Shown here piece by piece: positions 56,488 to 64,000 of a DNA stretch of 64,000 bases. The DNA lies in assembly GCF_900109465.1 (NCBI RefSeq), contig NZ_FOAZ01000004.1, positions 372,001 to 436,000 on the forward strand. Reading direction: 5' to 3'. The notes under the pieces are model-generated. The model saw only the letters and a program-made list of their open reading frames with translations, was not told the origin of the DNA and made no database searches. A program made the position numbers and the translations under genes. This DNA comes from Streptacidiphilus jiangxiensis (lineage in GTDB: Bacteria > Actinomycetota > Actinomycetes > Streptomycetales > Streptomycetaceae). Within the stretch, counting starts at the first letter, position 1. The number at the start of each line of letters is the position of its first letter.

Positions 56488-56943
56488 GTGAAGCTCGACT
56501 CGATGTACCAGGACATCATCCTGGACCACTACAAGAACCCGCACGGCCGTGGCCTGCGCGACGGCGACGCCGAGGTGCACCACGTCAACCCGACCTGCGG
56601 TGACGAGATCACCCTGCGGGTCAAGCTCGACGGGACCGTGCTGAAGGACGTCTCCTACGAGGGCCAGGGCTGTTCGATCAGCCAGGCCAGCGCCTCGGTG
56701 CTGAACGAGCTGCTGGTCGGCAAGGAGCTGGGCGACGCCCAGAAGATCCAGGAGGCCTTCCTGGAGCTGATGCAGTCCAAGGGCCAGCAGGAGGGCGACG
56801 AGGAGGTGCTGGAGGACGCGATCGCGTTCGCCGGCGTCTCGAAGTACCCGGCGCGCGTCAAGTGCGCCCTGCTGAGCTGGATGGCCTGGAAGGACGCCAC
56901 GGCGCAGGCCCTGGCCGGAGCGCCCGTCAAGGAGAGCGCATGA
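56488..56943 (+). CDS. sufU: Sulfur-transfer protein SufU
   Basis: This encodes 151 residues from GTG 56488. The zinc/sulfur-acceptor Cys residues are in NPTCGDEITL, GQGCSISQASASV and VKCALLSW, with the conserved Asp in the first motif. SufU proteins accept persulfide from SufS in Gram-positives. The stop overlaps the next gene by 4 nt. Confidence 0.95.
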   Translation: MKLDSMYQDIILDHYKNPHGRGLRDGDAEVHHVNPTCGDEITLRVKLDGTVLKDVSYEGQGCSISQASASVLNELLVGKELGDAQKIQEAFLELMQSKGQQEGDEEVLEDAIAFAGVSKYPARVKCALLSWMAWKDATAQALAGAPVKESA

Positions 56944-57326
56944 GCGAGACCACTGCGGAGACCGCCGAGACCCCTGAGGCCTCGGAGGGTCCCGCGTTCG
57001 AGAGCGTCAGCAAGGGCTCGGTCGCGGTCGACGACCTGATGGAGGCCCTGATGGACGTCGTCGACCCCGAGCTCGGGATCGACGTCGTCAACCTGGGCCT
57101 GATCTACGCCGTCCACATCGACGAGGGCGACGTCGCCACCGTCGACATGACGCTGACCTCGGCGGCCTGCCCGCTGACGGACGTCATCGAGGACCAGGCC
57201 CGCACGGCCACCGACGGCCTGGTCAAGGACCTGCGGATCAACTGGGTCTGGATGCCGCCGTGGGGCCCGGACAAGATCACCGACGACGGCCGCGACCAGC
57301 TGCGCGCCCTGGGCTTCAACGTCTGA
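56940..57326 (+). CDS. sufT: SufT-like MIP18/DUF59 Fe-S assembly protein
   Basis: This encodes 128 residues from ATG 56940. After an acidic N-terminal tail the DUF59 core reads LMDVVDPELGIDVVNLGLIY, TLTSAACPLTDVIEDQ with the conserved Cys, and WVWMPPWGPDKITDDGRDQL. These proteins help mature Fe-S clients. It is the last gene of the suf operon and is followed by a terminator. Confidence 0.92.
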   Translation: MSETTAETAETPEASEGPAFESVSKGSVAVDDLMEALMDVVDPELGIDVVNLGLIYAVHIDEGDVATVDMTLTSAACPLTDVIEDQARTATDGLVKDLRINWVWMPPWGPDKITDDGRDQLRALGFNV

Positions 57327-57359
57327 TCGAAGCTCCCGGTCGTACTCGGTAGTAGCGTC

Positions 57360-57392
57360 TCAGCGGCGCGGGGCCATGCCCCGCGCCGCTGA
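57360..57392 (+). terminator. Stem-loop terminator of the suf operon
   Basis: A perfect 15-bp stem (57360-57374 with 57378-57392) closes a CAT loop, 33 bp beyond the sufT stop. Confidence 0.88.
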
Positions 57393-57414
57393 CGTTTGCA
57401 ACACAATGTGACTC

Positions 57415-58506
57415 ATGAGGTTTCTTGCGGTTCTGTGCGGAGCGCTGCTGCTGATCACCGTTGTCGGCAGCGTGCTGCGTACGCTCGTGGTGCCGCGGGG
57501 CCTCTACTCGGCTCTGGTGTTCCGGCTGACGAAGTCGCTGCGGACGGTCCTGCGCTGGAGCGCGGCCCCGCTCGGCACGTTCCGGGCCATGGACCGCGCG
57601 CAGGCGTGGCTGGCCCCGCTGGTGCTGCTGGGCATGCTCACCGCCTGGCTCGGCGGCATGCTCGTCGCCTACTCGCTGCTGCTCTACGGCCTCTCCGACT
57701 TCAGCTTCAGCACCGCCGTCCGGGAGGCGGGCTCCAGCCTGTTCACGCTCGGCTTCGCCAGTGGTGACCGGCTGAAGCTCTCCGGTCTGGACTTCGTCGC
57801 CGCCGCCACCGGTCCGCTGGTGATCGCCCTGCAGATCGCCTACCTGCCCACCCTCTACAGCGCCTACAACCGCCGTGAGACGGAGGTGACGCTGCTGGAG
57901 TCCCGCGCCGGTGAGCCCGCCTGGGGGCCGGAGCTGCTGGCGCGACAGTGGCTGGTGGACACCCAGACCGCGCTGCCCACCCTCTACAAGGACTGGGAGC
58001 GGCTGGCCGCGGACATCGGCGAGAGCCACTCCAACTACCCGCTGCTGCTCTCCTTCCGCTCGCCGCGGCCGCAGCGCAGCTGGGTCGTCGCGCTGCTCGC
58101 CGTGATGGACGCCGCGGCCATGCAACTCGCCATCGCGCCCAAGTCCGCGCCGCCGGAGGCCCGGCTGGTGCTGCGCGCCGGCTTCAGCTCGCTGCGCGAC
58201 ATCGCCCGGACCATGCGGGTCCCCTTCGACCCCGACCCGGAGCCCACCGCGCCGATCCGGCTCACCTTCGCCGAGTTCGACGCGGCCTGCGCGATGGTCT
58301 GCGCGAGCGGGTTCGCCAAGGAGCGGTCGGTCGAGGAGGCGTGGGTGCACTTCCGCGGCTGGCGGATCAACTACGAGGGCATCGTCTACGAGCTGGCCCG
58401 CTGGACCGACGCCGTCCCGGCGCTGTGGAGCGGCCCGCGCGACTTCGCGGTCACGCCCATCCCGCCGCGCCGCCCCCAGGACCGTCGCCCCGCGGAGCGG
58501 TACTGA
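57415..58506 (+). CDS. Membrane protein resembling a two-helix ion channel, with a degenerate selectivity filter
   Basis: This encodes 363 residues. Hydrophobic helices lie at about 3-25, 66-92 and 127-148. Between the last two is a re-entrant-like stretch (EAGSSLFTLGFASGDRLKLS), placed where the pore loop of potassium channels would be, but with TLGFA at 111-115 instead of TVGYG. The rest is a large cytoplasmic, mostly helical domain ending in a Pro/Arg-rich tail. Family and function are uncertain. It lies just after the suf terminator, with its own promoter presumably in the 22-bp gap or upstream of it. Confidence 0.72.
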   Translation: MRFLAVLCGALLLITVVGSVLRTLVVPRGLYSALVFRLTKSLRTVLRWSAAPLGTFRAMDRAQAWLAPLVLLGMLTAWLGGMLVAYSLLLYGLSDFSFSTAVREAGSSLFTLGFASGDRLKLSGLDFVAAATGPLVIALQIAYLPTLYSAYNRRETEVTLLESRAGEPAWGPELLARQWLVDTQTALPTLYKDWERLAADIGESHSNYPLLLSFRSPRPQRSWVVALLAVMDAAAMQLAIAPKSAPPEARLVLRAGFSSLRDIARTMRVPFDPDPEPTAPIRLTFAEFDAACAMVCASGFAKERSVEEAWVHFRGWRINYEGIVYELARWTDAVPALWSGPRDFAVTPIPPRRPQDRRPAERY

Positions 58507-58544
58507 CGCACGGTGTTGGGTAGGAGCCCAAGCAGGAGGCGGCC

Positions 58545-58946
58545 ATGCACTTCGCCCTCGGCCGGCCCGCGCACCTGCGCCCCCGGCGGCCGGAACGTGA
58601 CGGCTCGGAGCCCAGCACCGCGCTCAGTGACCTGCCGGCGCGGCGGCTGCTCGCGGGCATCTTCGGGCCGGTCTACGCAGCGGGCGCGGTGCTCTTCTCC
58701 CTGATGGCGGCCGCCGCGAAGCCCACCGACAGCGCCGCCAGGAACACCTGGATCGGCTTTGCCGCCGTGTGCGCCGTGCTCGCGGTGATCGCGGCGGTGG
58801 ACCTGCTCGTCATCCGGGCCCGCATGGCGGCCGAGCGCCGCGCGGGCCTGGCCTGGCGCCACGACCGCCCGTGGGTCATGCGCGGCGACGTGGTCCGACG
58901 CGGCGAGGACCGCCCCGGCGGGCGGGGCGAGCTCCCGCCGCCCTGA
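58545..58946 (+). CDS. Small membrane protein (DUF6343-like)
   Basis: This encodes 133 residues from ATG 58545, with GGAGG about 7 nt upstream. Residues 20-35 read GSEPSTALSDLPARRLLAG, followed by two transmembrane helices (about 34-56 and 68-90) and a charged cytoplasmic tail. This order recalls the Streptomyces DUF6343 family, an assignment from memory. Function is unknown. The gene ends 9 bp before the convergent alkA stop. Confidence 0.68.
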   Translation: MHFALGRPAHLRPRRPERDGSEPSTALSDLPARRLLAGIFGPVYAAGAVLFSLMAAAAKPTDSAARNTWIGFAAVCAVLAVIAAVDLLVIRARMAAERRAGLAWRHDRPWVMRGDVVRRGEDRPGGRGELPPP

Positions 58947-58955
58947 CGGCCGGGC

Positions 58956-59849
58956 TCAGGACGCTCCCACCCGCAGGTAGTAGGACCAGTAGCCCAGGTG
59001 CTCGCCGTAGTGCCGACGCAAGGCCGCAGGGTCGACGGGTCCGCCGTAGACCGCGGCCGCAGGCACGGCGAACTGGCGCATCTCCAGCGGCACGTGGTTC
59101 ATCCGGCCGAGGCCGCGCAGCAGGATGGCGCTCGCGGTCCAGTCGCCGACGCCCTTGACCGAGCGGAGTGCGGCGTAGGCCTCCGCGTAGGGAGCGGTGC
59201 GCAGGTACGTCTCGCCCATGCCGGCGAGACCGCGCAGCAGATGGCCGAGATACAGGGCCTTGCGTTCGTGTCCGACCAGATCGAGCCAGTCCGCATGCGT
59301 GAGGTCGGCGAGCAGGTCGGTCTCGGGGAACGCCTGGAACCGCGTGCCGTTCAGCGTCAGCGTGGGGCCGAGGGCGGTGATCGCGCGCTTCGCGCCCAGC
59401 GCGTCCGACCGGCTCGTGCGCTGGGAGACCAGGGCCCAGACCGCGATCTCCGCGAGCGTGAGGAACCGGACGTGGTGCAGGCCGTGCAGGCGCCGGACGA
59501 GCGAGGCGTAGGCCGGGTGGTCCGCCTGGGCCAGGGCGTAGAACGGGCGCAGGTCGTCGGAGAGGCTCAGGTAGGCGTCGAGGGCGGTCCGCACACGCAG
59601 CTCTGCGTCGGCGGCCGGCGGGGAGTGCGAGCTCAGTTCGTAGCGGACGCCCTCCGGCACCGGGGTGAGCTGGAAGACGACGGCGCGGCCGTCGAGGGAG
59701 AGCGCCTTGGTGATGCCGGTGTCGGTCAGCACCTGGTCGCCCTTGCAGGCGCCGAAGCCACGCAGGAAGCGGACCGAGGCCCGCAGGTCGAACGGCTGGA
59801 CGGCGGGCAGGGTGCCGGTGAGGAACGTGGTGGACACGGTGGCGGGCAC
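58956..59849 (-). CDS. AlkA-type DNA-3-methyladenine glycosylase homologue (HhH-GPD), catalytic Asp apparently replaced
   Basis: This encodes 297 residues. The N-terminal AlkA-like beta domain starts VQPFDLRASVRFLRGFGACK. The helix-hairpin-helix is SVKGVGDWTASAILLRGLG at about 230-248. In this superfamily the hairpin is followed by a catalytic Asp about 15 residues on (PDDY in E. coli AlkA). Here the segment is NHVPLEMRQF, with Glu256 and no Asp. It may be a glycosylase using Glu, a binding-only protein, or one acting on other lesions. There is no adjacent ada-type methyltransferase. A 13-bp palindrome lies upstream of the start. Confidence 0.82.
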   Translation of the reverse strand: MPATVSTTFLTGTLPAVQPFDLRASVRFLRGFGACKGDQVLTDTGITKALSLDGRAVVFQLTPVPEGVRYELSSHSPPAADAELRVRTALDAYLSLSDDLRPFYALAQADHPAYASLVRRLHGLHHVRFLTLAEIAVWALVSQRTSRSDALGAKRAITALGPTLTLNGTRFQAFPETDLLADLTHADWLDLVGHERKALYLGHLLRGLAGMGETYLRTAPYAEAYAALRSVKGVGDWTASAILLRGLGRMNHVPLEMRQFAVPAAAVYGGPVDPAALRRHYGEHLGYWSYYLRVGAS

Positions 59850-59897
59850 GAGGGACTCCCTGGTGTGGTGTCGTCGCTGTGCCCACCACGCTAGGAG

Positions 59898-59926
59898 CGG
59901 AGTAGGACAGCGCCTGTCCTACTCCG
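59898..59926. terminator. Perfect inverted repeat between the alkA homologue and the MFS gene
   Basis: A 13-bp stem (59898-59910 with 59914-59926) around CGC lies 40 bp past the MFS stop and 49 bp before the alkA-homologue start, both on the minus strand. It fits a terminator for the MFS gene, but its position near the alkA promoter also allows an operator role. Confidence 0.62.
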
Positions 59927-59965
59927 TCCGTGCTGCTCCACCCCGGTCACCCCGTTCGGTCCCGG

Positions 59966-61261
59966 TCAGTCTCGGGCGCGCAGAGCGCCTGCGGCCAGGG
60001 CCAGGCAGGCCGTCGCGGCGACCGCGGCGAACGTCGCGAACGCCGGGAGGATGCCGTACGCGCGGGCCAGGAAGCCCACGCCGACGATCGGGAGCGAGCT
60101 GCCGAGGTAGACCACCACCCACAACGTGCTCAGCTGCGACGCCCGCTGGCCGGGCTCCAGCGCCGCCGACGCCTGGGTGAACAGCGCCCGGAAGGCCAGC
60201 CCCTGGGACGCGCCCGCGAGCACGCTGCCGACGAAGAGCAGCGCCGGGACGTGCGCGTATCCGGCCAGGACCACCAGGCCGAGGCCGGCCGCCAGGCCGG
60301 TCATGCCGAGCGCGGGGACCACCCGCGAGCGCGTCGGACGTGCGAGCAGCTGCGCGGACGCGGACGCGCCGAGCAGCAGCGCGGCGACGCCCGCACCCGC
60401 CAGCGGAGCCCGCGTGTGCAGCAGGGACGCGGCGTAGCTGGGGGCGAGGCTCAGGTACACGCCGAAGACCGCGTAGGAGACGAAGCCCGTCGCCGCCGCG
60501 AGCAGGAAGACGCCACGGCCCCGCCGGGGCAGGCTCAGCGAGCGCGGGCGCAGGCTGGTGCGGGTGGCCGCGACCCGCGCGGCCGACGCGGTCGCCTCGC
60601 TGCCCGGGGAACGGGGGTGCAGCAGGGCCAGCGGCACACACAGGGCCAGCAGCGCGATCGCGTGCAGCAGGAACGGGGTGACCACCGGGTCCGCGCCGCG
60701 GGCCAGCGTGGCGCCCAGCAGCGGGCCGAGTGCGACGCCGCCGGCGGACGCGGCGAGGGTCAGCTTCGCGGCGACGGAGGGGCGGTCGGGCAGCAGGTCG
60801 GCGAGGGCCGCGCCCGCCGCGCCGGTGGCGAGGCCGACGGCGACACCCTGGATGCCGCGGCCGAGCGCCAACTCGCCGAGGCTCCCGGCGGAGGCGAAGA
60901 CCGCGTCGCCGGCGGCCGCGAGGGCGACGGCGGGCAGCACCAGGGCGCGGCGGCCGAGCTGGTCGGACCAGTGGCCGACGGCGGCGAGCACGGGGACGAG
61001 CGCGAAGACGTAGACCGTGAACAGGACGGTCGTGTCCACCGGGGTGAGGCCGAGACGGGCCTGCAGCGCGGGGTAGAGGGGCGTCGCCAGGTTCGCGCCG
61101 ATCAGCAGGAGCAGCAGCACGGCGACGGTCAGGCCGACGCGGACGCCACGCAACGCGTTCCAGCGGCTCAGCGAACGAAGGCGGAGGCGGTCGCGCGGGG
61201 CGAGTTCGAGAGGAAGCAGGGCCTCGGTCAGTCGGGTGCCGACCGGGGTCAGGTCCGCCAT
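59966..61261 (-). CDS. Major facilitator superfamily transporter
   Basis: This encodes 431 residues with 12 predicted helices after a cytoplasmic N-terminus of about 40 residues. The loop between helices 2 and 3 is GHWSDQLGRRALVLP, the MFS motif A (GxxxDRxGRR-like). The loop ALGRGIQGVAVGLATGAAGA matches the helix-4 motif of drug exporters. It is probably a proton-driven exporter. The substrate is not predictable, and no regulator gene is adjacent. Confidence 0.88.
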   Translation of the reverse strand: MADLTPVGTRLTEALLPLELAPRDRLRLRSLSRWNALRGVRVGLTVAVLLLLLIGANLATPLYPALQARLGLTPVDTTVLFTVYVFALVPVLAAVGHWSDQLGRRALVLPAVALAAAGDAVFASAGSLGELALGRGIQGVAVGLATGAAGAALADLLPDRPSVAAKLTLAASAGGVALGPLLGATLARGADPVVTPFLLHAIALLALCVPLALLHPRSPGSEATASAARVAATRTSLRPRSLSLPRRGRGVFLLAAATGFVSYAVFGVYLSLAPSYAASLLHTRAPLAGAGVAALLLGASASAQLLARPTRSRVVPALGMTGLAAGLGLVVLAGYAHVPALLFVGSVLAGASQGLAFRALFTQASAALEPGQRASQLSTLWVVVYLGSSLPIVGVGFLARAYGILPAFATFAAVAATACLALAAGALRARD

Positions 61262-61475
61262 GGCAGGGTTCTCCTGGCGTCTGTGCTCCGGGCCCGTCCC
61301 ACGGGGTGTGTGGGGGAAGGTCCGGGTGGAGCAGGCGTGCGGGGGACGTGCGGGCCGTCAGCGCGTGGGTGTGCACGTTCAGCCCAGCGGAGGATACGTG
61401 CTGGTCACCCGTCAAGGGAAACGACGCCCGGCCCCGCCAGGGACTACCCTCGGCGTCAGGAGCGGTGTTCGTGCG

Positions 61476-61489
61476 TCACACAGGTGTGA
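61476..61489. promoter_or_regulatory. Short palindrome before the acidic protein gene
   Basis: TCACAC and GTGTGA flank two bases, 15 bp upstream of ATG 61505. It may be an operator for that gene or part of the shared region with the divergent MFS gene. Confidence 0.3.
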
Positions 61490-61504
61490 AGGACGGTCGG
61501 GATC

Positions 61505-63172
<1,668 letters not shown>

Positions 63173-63226
63173 CGATCGTCACAAAATCCTCGCAGTACGG
63201 CATTGGTGTTGTTGTCGGGGTACTGA

Positions 63227-63240
63227 CTACTACGTAGTAG
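63227..63240. promoter_or_regulatory. Perfect 14-bp palindrome upstream of the second acyltransferase gene
   Basis: CTACTAC and GTAGTAG abut directly and sit 31 bp before the proposed TTG start. A TTGTTG at 63209-63214 lies 16 bp before TACGTA within the palindrome, so the site could be an operator on the core promoter. Confidence 0.45.
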
Positions 63241-63270
63241 GGTGCGCGGGTCACGCAGAAAGAGGCCCTT

Positions 63271-64000
63271 TTGTCCCGCCCCTTGCTTCCCGAGTCGCCC
63301 ACCGTCCAGCTGCGAGCCCTGACGTCGTCCCCCCCGCCGCCGTCCCCGTCGCAACCGGAGCCCGTGTCCGAGCGGATCATCCCGCAGCCGCGCCGCCCGC
63401 GGCTGTACGCGCTCGACGGGCTGCGGCTGGTCGCCGCGTTGGCGGTGGTCGTCTTCCACTTCGTGGGGTACGACCACTTCGGCTACCAGGGCGCGTGGCA
63501 CAAGCCGACGGGTGTGGTCTTCCCGACGCTGCACTCGATCGCGTCCTACGGCTGGCTCGGGGTCGAGTTCTTCTTCCTGCTCAGCGGCTTCGTCATCTGC
63601 ATGTCGTGCTGGGGCCGTTCGGTCCGGGACTTCGCGGTCTCCCGTGTCATGCGCCTCTACCCGGCGTACTGGTGCTGCGTGTTGCTCACCGGCGTCGCGC
63701 TTCGTCTGAACGGCGACACGACCATGACGCCGGAGCGGATCCTGACCAACCTGACCATGCTTCACGAGCCGCTCGGCGTCGGGCACGTGGACCCGGTCTA
63801 CTGGTCGCTCTGGGCGGAGATGCGGTTCTACCTGATCTTCTCGGTCGTCGTGCTGATGGGCCTGACCTACCAGCGGGTGCTCGGTTTCTGTGCGATCTGG
63901 CTGGTCGGCGCGGTGCTGGCGCCCGCCTCCGGGCTGTCGCTGCTGGTGACGCTGTTCCAGCCGACCTACGCGCCCTTCTTCGTCGGCGGCATCCTGATGT
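63271..64000 (+). CDS. Membrane acyltransferase, OafA/YrhL family (3' end outside window)
   Basis: The frame is open to the window end (243 codons visible). TTG 63271 has AAAGAGG 6 nt upstream; a GTG at 63364 with GGAG is a possible alternative and would remove a Pro/Ser-rich tail. The signature PRLYALDGLRLVAALAVVVF is followed by the catalytic-type His, then GWLGVEFFFLLSGFVICMS and SRVMRLYPAYW, closely matching the acyltransferase at 21676. At least five transmembrane helices are visible. It is expected to O-acylate a surface sugar or lipid. Confidence 0.87.
   Translation, partial: MSRPLLPESPTVQLRALTSSPPPPSPSQPEPVSERIIPQPRRPRLYALDGLRLVAALAVVVFHFVGYDHFGYQGAWHKPTGVVFPTLHSIASYGWLGVEFFFLLSGFVICMSCWGRSVRDFAVSRVMRLYPAYWCCVLLTGVALRLNGDTTMTPERILTNLTMLHEPLGVGHVDPVYWSLWAEMRFYLIFSVVVLMGLTYQRVLGFCAIWLVGAVLAPASGLSLLVTLFQPTYAPFFVGGILM

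Overview
The window is about 72% G+C, with G/C-ending codons, many GTG and TTG starts, 4-nt start/stop overlaps, and the marker genes whiA, an RbpA-family gene and a SARP regulator. This points to a chromosomal segment of a filamentous actinomycete in the Streptomycetaceae (Streptomyces, Kitasatospora or Streptacidiphilus). No tRNA, rRNA, CRISPR array, transposase or phage gene was seen.

Layout. 1-8.7 kb: a truncated AfsR-type regulator, a divergent EF-Tu (tuf3 type), an unknown beta-rich protein, an ABC exporter pair, a small putative zinc protein, a secreted 3D-domain/chitin-binding protein and a TrmB/LuxR-type regulator. 8.9-13 kb: a 1,384-residue secreted beta-propeller plus S53 (sedolisin) peptidase. 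13.1-19.2 kb: an acetyltransferase, then the conserved uvrC-rapZ-yvcK-whiA block. 19.2-22.9 kb: a GntR-controlled ABC transporter and a membrane acyltransferase. 23-27 kb: gap-pgk-tpiA-secG and an RbpA paralogue. 27-30.4 kb: accessory genes (PadR, CGNR, a repeat protein, a polyamine/amino-acid permease). 30.5-37.2 kb: the pentose-phosphate operon tkt-tal-zwf-opcA-pgl on the minus strand. 37.5-39.9 kb: heme O/A synthesis (ctaB, ctaA) around an isolated unknown gene. 40-48.8 kb: a cell-surface island with a thioester-domain LAxTG protein, a UDP-sugar/glycosyltransferase operon and a beta-helix protein. 48.8-50.5 kb: an ABC exporter. 50.7-57.3 kb: the Fe-S assembly operon sufR-B-D-Rieske-C-S-U-T. 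57.4-64 kb: a channel-like membrane protein, a small membrane protein, an AlkA-type glycosylase, an MFS exporter, a large acidic protein and a second acyltransferase cut by the window end.

How the genes work together. gap/pgk/tpiA and the pentose-phosphate operon form a central-carbon core. The heme A genes serve the terminal oxidase, and the suf operon supplies Fe-S clusters under its own sensor. The island at 40-48.8 kb can in principle convert UDP-glucose to UDP-galactose, UDP-glucuronate and UDP-xylose and pass sugars to a processive membrane glycosyltransferase. It lies between ctaA and the ABC/suf block, which from my memory of other streptomycetes are close neighbours.

The best leads are this island, the peptidase fused to a beta-propeller, a CAAC-N6-GTTG operator lying on the sufR start codon, an AlkA homologue with Glu where the catalytic Asp is expected, and a potassium-channel-like protein with a degenerate selectivity filter. 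I see no clearly new defence or mobile system. All functional calls were made by reading the sequence, without database searches.
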